From contig NZ_JALJFG010000003.1 of assembly GCF_023242475.1 (NCBI RefSeq), positions 248,001-312,000 on the forward strand: DNA of 64,000 bases. Reading direction: 5' to 3'. Under the pieces are notes generated by a model. That model was not told the DNA's origin and did not search any database. It was given only the letters and a program-made list of their open reading frames with translations. The translations under genes and the position numbers were made by a program. Source of the stretch: Pseudomonas sp. MWU15-20650. GTDB lineage: Bacteria; Pseudomonadota; Gammaproteobacteria; Pseudomonadales; Pseudomonadaceae. Shown one piece after another: positions 56,281-63,256 of the stretch (positions within the stretch are counted from its first letter, which is position 1; every line of letters starts with the position of its first letter).

Positions 56281-56357
56281 GGCTACATAGCTCAGTTGGT
56301 TAGAGCATAGCATTCATAATGCTGGGGTCCGGGGTTCAAGTCCCTGTGTAGCCACCA
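56281..56357 (+). tRNA. tRNA-Met (anticodon CAT, elongator type)
   Basis: The 77-base sequence folds as a cloverleaf with acceptor GGCTACA/TGTAGCC, discriminator A and encoded CCA at 56355-56357. The anticodon stem TAGCA/TGCTG surrounds TTCATAA with CAT at 56315-56317. The first base pair is G-C and the stem lacks the three G-C pairs of initiator tRNA, so it is an elongator. Its 3' end is the probable attachment site of the integrative element. Confidence 0.96.
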
Positions 56358-56363
56358 AGTACC

Positions 56364-56395
56364 GATTTATAGATGTTTATAGAAGTCTATAAATC
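56364..56395 (+). repeat. Inverted and direct repeats beside the probable att site
   Basis: GATTTATAGA (56364-56373) and TCTATAAATC (56386-56395) are perfect 10-base inverted repeats, and TTTATAGA recurs as a direct copy at 56376-56383 between them. They lie seven bases after the tRNA, where core or arm sites for the integrase or an excisionase are expected. Confidence 0.6.
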
Positions 56396-56404
56396 ACCTC
56401 AAGA

Positions 56405-56430
56405 AGCCCGCCTAGTGCGGGCTTTCTTGT
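56405..56430 (+). terminator. Terminator after tRNA-Met
   Basis: AGCCCGC, loop CTAGT, GCGGGCT followed by TTCTTGTTT: a strong stem about 50 bases after the tRNA, likely ending its transcript before the integrase gene. Confidence 0.75.
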
Positions 56431-56524
56431 TTCTGCCTATCTCTAACCGTCTCTATCTATCTCTACCCTTCCTGTATCCCCCCGTGTATCCTCGAAAAAT
56501 AATTGAACCCGGGATACACGCGCC

Positions 56525-57757
56525 ATGAAACGTTCCGAAATAAAGCGCCGACCTCTTTCCGACACGGCTTTGGCCGGGCTAGAGCCCGACGCTAAGGAAT
56601 ACCGCGAGCTCGACGGGAACAGCCTTTATTTTCGCGTGAAAACCGATGGCCAAAAGTCCTGGCAGCTTCGCTATAAAAAACCTGATGGCAAATGGTCGTG
56701 GCTGGGACTGGGCGGCTATCCCGATGTAAGCGGATCGATGGCCCGGCAGAAAGCTGCAGAGTTGCGCGCCGAGGCCGCCGACGGCAAAAATCCGATTATC
56801 ACTAAACAAGCCCGCAAGAAAGCGGAGCGGGATATCGCCGGCGAGACATTCGAGCCGCTGGCTCGAGAATGGTATGCCTCACGCCTCACCAACTGGGACG
56901 CAGGCACCGCGAAGCGAATCATCGGCGCGCTCGAACGTCACGTCTTCCCTGTGTTCGGCAAGCGCCCCTATGCCGACATCACCCCGCTTGAGTGGATGGA
57001 GTTTCTGCGCAGCATGGAGCAGCAGGGAATCCTCGAGCAAATGAGCCGGGTGCGCTCGTACTGCAGAGACGCCTACGACCTGGCGAGGGTAACTGGGCGG
57101 GCTACCCATAACCCGCTTGAGGGACTGCAAAAATACCTCAAGTCCGGCAAGGCCGAAAACTATGCCCACGTCTCACCCGATGAACTTCCGGGCCTTATCC
57201 GCTCCATCGCTGCCTATCCACACGCCCACGATGTGCGCCTCGGCTTGCGCCTACTGAGCCTGTTCGCCGTGCGCCCCAGCGAGCTAAGGGAGGCCCGGTG
57301 GTCAGAATTCGACTTCGCCAAAAAGGTCTGGACGATCCCAGTCGAGCGTAAAGGCCGCAAAAAAGGTCTAGAGCACTTAGTGCCGCTCTCGTCTCAAGCA
57401 ATTGAGGCCCTAGAGGAGCTGCGCCAGTACACCGGCAGCTATCCCCTTCTGTTCCCTGGTCGCAGCGATCACACCAAACCACGTAGCGACACCGTGTTCC
57501 TGATGGCGCTGCGCCGTATGGGATACGAGGGGCGCCAGACCGGTCACGGCTTCCGACATATCGCGTCGACAGTACTCAATGAAAACGGATTCGATGAAAA
57601 CCACGTCGAGGCCCAGCTATCGCACAAAAAACATGGTGTTGCCGGCGTCTACAACAAAGCCCAGTACCTACATCAGCGCACGACGATGATGCAATGGTAC
57701 GCCAACTATCTGGATGAAATTGCAGCGGGCAACTTGGCCGAGAGGAAGCGAGCATGA
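56525..57757 (+). CDS. Tyrosine integrase (P4/DUF4102 type)
   Basis: The 410-residue protein has the N-terminal DUF4102 arm-binding domain (about 10-95: LYFRVKTDGQKSWQLRYKKP, GLGGYPDVSGSMARQKAAEL), a central SAM-like domain, and a catalytic domain. The catalytic domain has Arg in FAVRPSELREARWSEFD, HxxR in GHGFRHIASTVLNENG and the nucleophilic Tyr in VAGVYNKAQYL. P4-type integrases use tRNA 3' ends as targets, and this gene starts 168 bases after tRNA-Met in the outward direction typical for such elements. It would catalyse integration and excision of the element. Confidence 0.95.
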   Translation: MKRSEIKRRPLSDTALAGLEPDAKEYRELDGNSLYFRVKTDGQKSWQLRYKKPDGKWSWLGLGGYPDVSGSMARQKAAELRAEAADGKNPIITKQARKKAERDIAGETFEPLAREWYASRLTNWDAGTAKRIIGALERHVFPVFGKRPYADITPLEWMEFLRSMEQQGILEQMSRVRSYCRDAYDLARVTGRATHNPLEGLQKYLKSGKAENYAHVSPDELPGLIRSIAAYPHAHDVRLGLRLLSLFAVRPSELREARWSEFDFAKKVWTIPVERKGRKKGLEHLVPLSSQAIEALEELRQYTGSYPLLFPGRSDHTKPRSDTVFLMALRRMGYEGRQTGHGFRHIASTVLNENGFDENHVEAQLSHKKHGVAGVYNKAQYLHQRTTMMQWYANYLDEIAAGNLAERKRA

Positions 57758-58665
57758 TCGAGCCTACATTTCTAAGCGTCCCTGAACTGGCAGAACGATG
57801 GGGTGCATCTTCACGCCAGATCCTCGAGCATGGAATCAACCGCGCACTGCCGATTCTTTTCGCATTCGAGGGCCTGGCTTTCGATCAGGCAGATAGATGG
57901 CTGATGAGCCATGGGGCGCACGATGAGGCTATGGAGCTCGAGGCCAAAACCAAATCGGTTGAAAGTAGCGAGGCACATCTGCGAAGGAACGCCGCCGGTA
58001 ACGTCGACGAGTTCACTAGATTGAGCCAAGAAGAGGTAGTCGCCTTACGCCAGGCAACAAATGCGAATCAGGACCGGATACGAGAACTTAGCGATCTCCT
58101 TGAGCGGCGAGATCGAACTCGCCTAGATTACCGATTCATGGGATATATGCGAGCGCCCCCGCGTGTGCTTTGGGAGCTAATGCAGAACGAAGAAACCCCT
58201 TTTCCTCACCTGGCATTCCATCCTCTTTCGGATGTTCACTTGGTGAGCATCGATGGCCGGACAGTTTGGGAGGGTCGCATGATGACGCTCGAGCCGGATA
58301 TCACCGGAGCCTGGAAAGGAAGACTCCGGATATCAGACTTGCTGATCCCCTGGGCATCAGTAAAGGCGTTGGAAGCAGCTCAGAAAAGCATCAAGGAAGA
58401 AGCCTTAACCAACGATAAGGATGCGACAAAGCCGGTTTCTCGCATGAAAGCCCAAACGGCAGCAATCCTTGCTGAAATCGCCAGACTTGGTCACGACCCC
58501 AAAGCCTTGCCGACGAGGAGCCCGGGCAAATCAGGGGTACGCGCCGAAGTATCGAAAGCCATGAGCAAACGCCGCGATCTTTTCTCTACCAGTTCCTTCA
58601 AGAAAGCTTGGGAGGAATTAAGGGCATCGGGCGAGATAGCCGATGGCAAGTCAGGCGCTCAATAG
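57754..58665 (+). CDS. Unknown protein coupled to the integrase
   Basis: The 303-residue product overlaps the integrase stop (ATGA). The first 60 residues (LSVPELAERWGASSRQILEH) look like a helix-turn-helix of the excisionase/AlpA kind. A coiled-coil stretch follows (about 88-120, LRQATNANQDRIRELSDLLE), then a beta-rich middle (HLVSIDGRTVWEGRMMTLEP). A basic helical tail (about 235-295) ends the protein. I do not recognise the family. Coupling to int suggests a DNA-binding accessory or excision factor. Its last 15 bases overlap the 3' end of the serine recombinase on the other strand. Confidence 0.72.
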   Translation: MIEPTFLSVPELAERWGASSRQILEHGINRALPILFAFEGLAFDQADRWLMSHGAHDEAMELEAKTKSVESSEAHLRRNAAGNVDEFTRLSQEEVVALRQATNANQDRIRELSDLLERRDRTRLDYRFMGYMRAPPRVLWELMQNEETPFPHLAFHPLSDVHLVSIDGRTVWEGRMMTLEPDITGAWKGRLRISDLLIPWASVKALEAAQKSIKEEALTNDKDATKPVSRMKAQTAAILAEIARLGHDPKALPTRSPGKSGVRAEVSKAMSKRRDLFSTSSFKKAWEELRASGEIADGKSGAQ

Positions 58666-59268
58666 CTCCTTGATCCGCAGCACCGTGGTAGTCGAGCAGT
58701 CCGCGTGCCGGGCCGTGGCGCGGATGCCAAGTCCAGCCTTCAGCAGTTCCTTCACTCGCTTGTGAAGATCAGCGTCGATCGGGCGGCCCTGATACTTGCC
58801 CTCGGCTTTAGCCTTCTCAATGCCTTGAGCCTGGCGCTCCCGCCGCTGCTCGTAATCTTTGCGCGCGATGGCGGCCATCATTTCCACCAGCATTGAGTTG
58901 ATGGCGCCCAGCATTCGGCCGGTGAACTCGTCGCCCTTGGTGTCCTGCATTCCCTGGTGGCTGGTCGGCAGGTCGAGCGCGACAATGCGCAGGCCCTTGG
59001 AGTCGATAGCCGCCTTGAGCTTTTGCCAGTCCTCCACCGGGAGGCGGGATAGGCGATCTATCGACTCCACCAGCAGCACGTCACCCTTGCGCGCATCTTT
59101 CAGCAGGCGCAGCAGCTCCGGCCGGTCGGCGGTGGCGCCGCTGGCGTTCTCCAGGTATACGCTGGCGATGACCTTGTTATGGTCGCTGGCGAACTGCTCG
59201 AGCGATGCCCGGGCGCGGCCGGCGTCTTGCTCTTCGGTGGATGCTCGGAGGTATGCGCGGATGAACAT
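58651..59268 (-). CDS. Serine recombinase (resolvase/invertase family)
   Basis: The 205-residue protein has the resolvase N-terminal catalytic domain: FIRAYLRASTEEQDAGRARA with the nucleophilic Ser at about 10, VYLENASGATADRPELLRLL and LLVESIDRLSRLPVEDW with catalytic Arg residues. A C-terminal helix-turn-helix follows (KELLKAGLGIRATARHADCS, STTTVLRIKELL). It is of the size of small resolvases and invertases. No obvious res or inversion site is visible. It may be a cargo or a second mobility gene of the element. Confidence 0.93.
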   Translation of the reverse strand: MFIRAYLRASTEEQDAGRARASLEQFASDHNKVIASVYLENASGATADRPELLRLLKDARKGDVLLVESIDRLSRLPVEDWQKLKAAIDSKGLRIVALDLPTSHQGMQDTKGDEFTGRMLGAINSMLVEMMAAIARKDYEQRRERQAQGIEKAKAEGKYQGRPIDADLHKRVKELLKAGLGIRATARHADCSTTTVLRIKELLSA

Positions 59269-59406
59269 GATGGGTGCCTGTATCAGTTAGGGCGTCCTAC
59301 TAATACTGTTGCACTTTGGGTGTTACTTATCAAGCGAAAAGCCAGAAAAAGGCAAAATAAGCCTGTATCTGGATAGGCATACCTAGCTGGAACAAAGCTG
59401 CAGCCG

Positions 59407-59428
59407 TAAAAAACCCGCCGAAGCGGGT
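59407..59428 (-). terminator. Terminator of the unknown gene at 59432
   Basis: On the minus strand CCCGC, loop TTCG, GCGGG and six T's. It lies directly after the stop of the 59432-59902 gene. The remaining part of 59269-59431 shows nothing recognisable. Confidence 0.8.
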
Positions 59429-59431
59429 CGA

Positions 59432-59902
59432 TTAATTTGGTACTTGACCTGCACTCTTCATGATCATTTCAATCTGTTCTACATCTACGTGATAGTACCG
59501 AGCAACTGCAGCCCTTGCTTGCTCCATACCGAGAGCAAGCGTGCTTCCAAGTTCGTCCTCGTCGGCATTAGGTCTTGACGTACCAGTCCTAGAAAGCCGG
59601 TCGTACTTACTAATCTCGTCGAGACTCAGTGGCTTGTCACAACAGTCCAGAAGATCCTTAGCATGGTTTCCGAACCCTCTTTTATGGCTGAAGCGCAATT
59701 TATTCAGCCGTTTCGTACCGTTAGGGACTAGCTCCAGCGTATGGCTCCAAGCATCAACCATTGCAAGATCGAACCCACTACCATCGTCAAACAAAACAAA
59801 CGCAATTTCTTCTAGATTAAGGTCCGGTTCAGGCTGAAATTCATACTGCCATCCGCCATCAAACTTGTTCTCCAGACGCACCAACTTTACGATTTTCAGC
59901 AT
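59432..59902 (-). CDS. Hypothetical protein of the integrative element
   Basis: The 156-residue product begins MLKIVKLVRLENKFDGGWQY and is acidic in the first half (PEPDLNLEEIAFVLFDDGSG). A basic patch follows (TKRLNKLRFSHKRGFGNHAK) and then a helical C-terminal part (STLALGMEQARAAVARYYHV). No signal peptide or membrane segment is seen. I do not recognise the family. It has its own terminator; upstream it borders the tail gene at 59954 with a 51-base gap. GC content is lower than that of the host core genes. Confidence 0.7.
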   Translation of the reverse strand: MLKIVKLVRLENKFDGGWQYEFQPEPDLNLEEIAFVLFDDGSGFDLAMVDAWSHTLELVPNGTKRLNKLRFSHKRGFGNHAKDLLDCCDKPLSLDEISKYDRLSRTGTSRPNADEDELGSTLALGMEQARAAVARYYHVDVEQIEMIMKSAGQVPN

Positions 59903-59953
59903 CAGCCTCTCCTGTTAAGTAGATGCCCCATCCTGCCATAGCTCGTGTGGCGA

Positions 59954-60550
59954 CTACAGCTGGTCTTCGGCATAAATGCCGGCACTTATGATAGCCCCGC
60001 CGACCCTGCGCTTGCCGTAGCAGAGCGGGACAGGGTTGCCGGATGCCGTGGTGTTCTTGGCGCTGCCGAAGGCATACCCCGGGGTGTTTTCTGGTGCGGC
60101 GCTGGTCTTGAGGCCGCCGGTCTGCGGGCTGAGCATTTGGATTACTCCGCCGGCGACCATACCCACGCCAGATGCAAACAGGCCGGCTGATACTGGAGGC
60201 GCCCAGAACGTGAAGAATGAAGCAGCTATAAGCAGCGCACCGACGACCGTTTGCAAAACCCCAGCGCGCTTACTGCCAACGATCACAGGCGCGATGATGA
60301 TGTCGCCTTGTCCTTGGTAGGTGAGCTCGCTCTCCCCGATATTTTTCTTGCCTCGAAACACGGCAAACACGAGCCCGCGAGACTTTGCGTTAGACAGAAA
60401 CCGTTCAAACCCTGGGATCTGCACTGACAGTGCTTTGATGGCCTCGGCCGTCGTGCGGACGGAGAACTGGTAGGACTTACCGAACTGCCGTAGCTGCCCG
60501 TACAGTTTGATTGTGGTGAGCGGGGCGTATTCGATTGCTGTAGCGGCCAT
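59954..60550 (-). CDS. Phage tail assembly protein (lambda gpI-like)
   Basis: The 198-residue product from ATG 60548-60550 (right after AGGAGG) contains TTIKLYGQLRQFGKSYQFSV and AEAIKALSVQIPGFERFLSN. It has two hydrophobic stretches (VVGALLIAASFFTFWAPPVS and GLFASGVGMVAGGVIQM) and NPVPLCYGKRRVGGAIISAG near its end. These are the hallmarks of the lambda tail-assembly protein I / TipI family. In lambdoid phages gpJ follows directly; here no tail-fibre gene follows, so the gene is an orphan of a lost tail module. A longer upstream frame has no similarity. Confidence 0.88.
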   Translation of the reverse strand: MAATAIEYAPLTTIKLYGQLRQFGKSYQFSVRTTAEAIKALSVQIPGFERFLSNAKSRGLVFAVFRGKKNIGESELTYQGQGDIIIAPVIVGSKRAGVLQTVVGALLIAASFFTFWAPPVSAGLFASGVGMVAGGVIQMLSPQTGGLKTSAAPENTPGYAFGSAKNTTASGNPVPLCYGKRRVGGAIISAGIYAEDQL

Positions 60551-60558
60551 GGGGCCTC

Positions 60559-60903
60559 CTATGGCTTGGTGGATGGGGCGGGCAGCCCCAGACGAATGGC
60601 GAGTACCGCACGCGACATATGCGCCTGGTCGATGGTCAGTTGCTCCTGGCGCGGGTCGTAGTTCCACACCCGGTTGTAGATCGTCTCGCTGGCCCGGGCG
60701 CCGCGGAATGTCCCTCTCAGCAGATCGGCCGAAACCCTGGCCTCTTCCTGGGTGAAGTAAGGGCCGTCGATGGTCACCTGTTGGCCATTGCGGACGTGTT
60801 GAACCTCCCACACCAAATAGCCGGCGTCGGGCCCCTGTATCAGCTCGTAGGGTTTGAACTTCTGGGTGCTGCACGCTTCGGTAAAGCGGTCTTGAAAGGT
60901 CAT
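60559..60903 (-). CDS. Hypothetical phage-type protein
   Basis: The 114-residue product begins MTFQDRFTEACSTQKFKPYE and includes YLVWEVQHVRNGQQVTIDGP, YFTQEEARVSADLLRGTF and VWNYDPRQEQLTIDQAHMSR. I do not recognise the family. It lies eight bases before the gpI-like gene and is probably cotranscribed with it. I chose the ATG at 60901-60903; an upstream in-frame ATG adds 14 residues with no clear site. No membrane segment. Confidence 0.6.
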   Translation of the reverse strand: MTFQDRFTEACSTQKFKPYELIQGPDAGYLVWEVQHVRNGQQVTIDGPYFTQEEARVSADLLRGTFRGARASETIYNRVWNYDPRQEQLTIDQAHMSRAVLAIRLGLPAPSTKP

Positions 60904-60971
60904 ATCGTCACACTCACAGAGTCTGCCGCTGATCGGCGCTACCAATACTTGCGTAGCGCACGGATGGGCAG

Positions 60972-61805
60972 TTAGGCCGCTTCGGATTGATCAGGAGACG
61001 CTTTTGCGGAGGTGCGAGTTGGCATTTTCGCCAGCCATTCGCGAAGCGCTTCGGAGCCCTCGCAGCCCGATCGCCACTTCTCAAACCGGCCGGTGTACCC
61101 ATTCGAATTGGCAACCATGCCGCTCAGTGCGACACCAGCATTGGAGGCGGTGGCCAGCACGTCATCGTAGATCGCTAGCATCTGCTTGAGCCCTTCGATG
61201 TCTTCGGAGCGCGATGCGGCAATGCCTGCTCGCGAAAGGCTGTCAGCCGCCTCTGGCGATAGCCCGGAGAGCATTGGGTTTGCCCTGAGCACAGCCTCTA
61301 CAACGTCGGGGTGACTGCCTGCGCGCGCTTCAGCTACTAGCCGCTGACGCTCTTCAGGTTTGAGGCCTCGCACGATGGCTCGCAGCTCCTGGTCGGCCAG
61401 GAAACCAACAACGTCCGAGCTAGCGCGAGGCGTGACCGCTGCGAATCCGCTGGCCACTGTCTGGGCCAGCGTGAGCATATCTTTTGCTGCCTTCTCCATC
61501 GCCGGCATCAGGGCGGGGATGATTCCATCAATCTGCTCCTTGCCCTTGCGCTCAATGGCAGCGGCGTTGAGGTCCTTGTTCCCGCGAATCGAGAGGATTT
61601 CTTCTCCAAGGTCCTTGAATGCCTCCAACGACAATCCCTGCAAGTGGCGGACAGACTTCAGTAAGCCACCGGCCTGCCAAGTGCCTTTGGTGCCATCGGG
61701 TCGTTGAATGTTGAATGTTCTTGCCTCTACCTGGGAGTGCTCGTATTCGGAGTAATGGAGGTTGGCCAAGCCAACTTTGAGGACGGATCGTTTGCCGATT
61801 TTCAT
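60972..61805 (-). CDS. Hypothetical phage-type protein
   Basis: The 277-residue product begins MKIGKRSVLKVGLANLHYSE after AAGG at a good distance. It is helical, with LTLAQTVASGFAAVTPRASS, ELRAIVRGLKPEERQRLVAE and LKQMLAIYDDVLATASNAGV, and a Lys/Ala-rich tail. I do not recognise the family; the composition is like that of phage accessory or scaffold-type proteins, but this is only an impression. It overlaps the 72-residue gene upstream by four bases (ATGA), so the two are coupled. Confidence 0.65.
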   Translation of the reverse strand: MKIGKRSVLKVGLANLHYSEYEHSQVEARTFNIQRPDGTKGTWQAGGLLKSVRHLQGLSLEAFKDLGEEILSIRGNKDLNAAAIERKGKEQIDGIIPALMPAMEKAAKDMLTLAQTVASGFAAVTPRASSDVVGFLADQELRAIVRGLKPEERQRLVAEARAGSHPDVVEAVLRANPMLSGLSPEAADSLSRAGIAASRSEDIEGLKQMLAIYDDVLATASNAGVALSGMVANSNGYTGRFEKWRSGCEGSEALREWLAKMPTRTSAKASPDQSEAA

Positions 61806-62020
61806 TGGGTTACCTTTTGATTGTCTGGCCATGGTTCGGCCGGTTTTTGGTCTGAGGATTCGCTCAGGATTTGGAGTAGGGACACGTTTTCTCGGGCGCT
61901 ACCGCCGGCTGCTGCTTCGTGCAACTCGTCCATAAGGGCGCTGATCTCTCGCACGTCACGATTGAACTGAGTGAGCCCGGATTGCTGGCGCAGCTTGGCC
62001 ACCTGGCTACGGATGTTCAT
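61802..62020 (-). CDS. Small hypothetical protein in the phage gene train
   Basis: The 72-residue product begins MNIRSQVAKLRQQSGLTQFN and is helical and acidic in its second half (RENVSLLQILSESSDQKPAE). No known family. It is held in a chain of overlapping frames: its start lies inside the end of the 143-residue gene and its stop overlaps the start of the 277-residue gene, which supports real translation. Confidence 0.6.
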   Translation of the reverse strand: MNIRSQVAKLRQQSGLTQFNRDVREISALMDELHEAAAGGSARENVSLLQILSESSDQKPAEPWPDNQKVTQ

Positions 62021-62438
62021 GGCGGGCCTCGATGATCAGTCGGTACTGTTCGGCGACGTGGTTTCTGATGTCTTGCCCGTCAGCCAATGGAGGGAAGATC
62101 CAGGCGCCAGCGCTTGGGAATGGCCGCATATCCATCACACCTACTGGAGCGGGACGGCGGAGGCTTTCAATTGCGCGGACGTGGAGAATGAACGCCTCTG
62201 CCAGATTGGCCGCGTCGTTGCTGTTCATGGTGCACAGTGGGAAGTGCATCACCGTTTGCACGCCCAGGACTGGATAGTTGAATGAATGGCCCACGGTCTT
62301 TGGGTAGTCCATCTCGTCCTCAACCGCGTCAACCCTGCAGTCCACCACCGTCAACATAACGAGAACTGTCTCTTCGTCGTCGGCGCCGATCTTTTCTGCA
62401 ATTCGCTTGAGCTCGGCCCGCATCCACTTAATGCTCAT
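62007..62438 (-). CDS. Hypothetical protein in the phage gene train
   Basis: The 143-residue product begins MSIKWMRAELKRIAEKIGAD from the ATG at 62436-62438, which overlaps the DUF5681 stop (ATGA). The middle part VGHSFNYPVLGVQTVMHFPL and the end ADGQDIRNHVAEQYRLIIEA match nothing I know. The frame stays open for 65 codons further upstream but only as an overlap with the neighbouring gene. Confidence 0.62.
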   Translation of the reverse strand: MSIKWMRAELKRIAEKIGADDEETVLVMLTVVDCRVDAVEDEMDYPKTVGHSFNYPVLGVQTVMHFPLCTMNSNDAANLAEAFILHVRAIESLRRPAPVGVMDMRPFPSAGAWIFPPLADGQDIRNHVAEQYRLIIEARHEHP

Positions 62439-62851
62439 TGCCGCATTCCCTCCATTTGTTCGCGGAGTTCTTCGACGGCCTTCTGTAGCTCGGCAACTTC
62501 GATGACCCGGGCAACAGCGCCTAGCCCTTCGATCAATGCCTTGCCCTGGTCGGGCGGTAGCTCGCCGGCGGCAACTGCGCGAAGGATTGATTTGGCTGCG
62601 CTGGGCAAGTCGGTGTCGTCCAGGTCGAAGCACACTGTCTCGGCAGTTGGCTTGATTGGCGGCACTAGGCGCTCAAGGATCAGCCGGCAAGCCTGCATAT
62701 CGCCCTTCTTGGCTGCTGTCAGAACCTTCTTTGTCACGGCGTCTGCACCTTCCGCGAGTCGGGCGCGCAGCTCTTGCGTCTGACCGGATCGGCCGCCGGG
62801 ATTACCCGACTGTCCGGGCTTCCATTTTCCGGCTTTATCGCGAGCAGTCAT
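62435..62851 (-). CDS. DUF5681 domain protein
   Basis: The 138-residue product begins MTARDKAGKWKPGQSGNPGG, followed by RSGQTQELRARLAEGADAVT; the GxWxPGQSGNPGGR block is the signature of DUF5681, common near phage packaging genes. A helical region (LTAAKKGDMQACRLILERLV) and a coiled-coil end (EVAELQKAVEELREQMEGM) follow. Function unknown. It overlaps both neighbours by four bases. Confidence 0.8.
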   Translation of the reverse strand: MTARDKAGKWKPGQSGNPGGRSGQTQELRARLAEGADAVTKKVLTAAKKGDMQACRLILERLVPPIKPTAETVCFDLDDTDLPSAAKSILRAVAAGELPPDQGKALIEGLGAVARVIEVAELQKAVEELREQMEGMRQ

Positions 62852-63024
62852 GCGGCGGGCGATTCCATAGCGATGACCGGTTTGTTTTCAGCGAGCGCTA
62901 TTAGCAGGGCGGATGCTTGAACGCTTCCGTCTGCTGCGGCTTCGCGAAGGCGGCCCCAGGCGGCAGCAACTTCGGAGCGAGTTGGTTTGTGCTGGCGTCC
63001 TCGGGCGGGCTTAGCTGTGTTCAT
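62848..63024 (-). CDS. Short hypothetical protein leading the phage gene train
   Basis: A 58-residue frame, shorter than usual cut-offs, begins MNTAKPARGRQHKPTRSEVA and continues AAWGRLREAAADGSVQASAL. It has a basic N-terminus and a helical rest and ends in a stop that overlaps the DUF5681 start (ATGA at 62848-62851). The overlap makes it a likely real gene and the first of the minus-strand train. No family recognised. Confidence 0.6.
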   Translation of the reverse strand: MNTAKPARGRQHKPTRSEVAAAWGRLREAAADGSVQASALLIALAENKPVIAMESPAA

Positions 63025-63256
63025 AGGTGCTGCCTCGAATGGGTTTTGAGTGGCTCAAAAACTCACATTAGGCATGATCTGATCATTTATCCAGTGCTTT
63101 TTAGGTGCATTCCAAGTGATACACATATATAGATTGAAATAGACAGAAAATGCCAGTAGATATGTTATCCCGCCGGATTGTTTTCGTATCACTTAATTGC
63201 AATAACCCATAATGATACGATATTCACTATCCGCTCAAACTTATAAGGAGTTTCAA

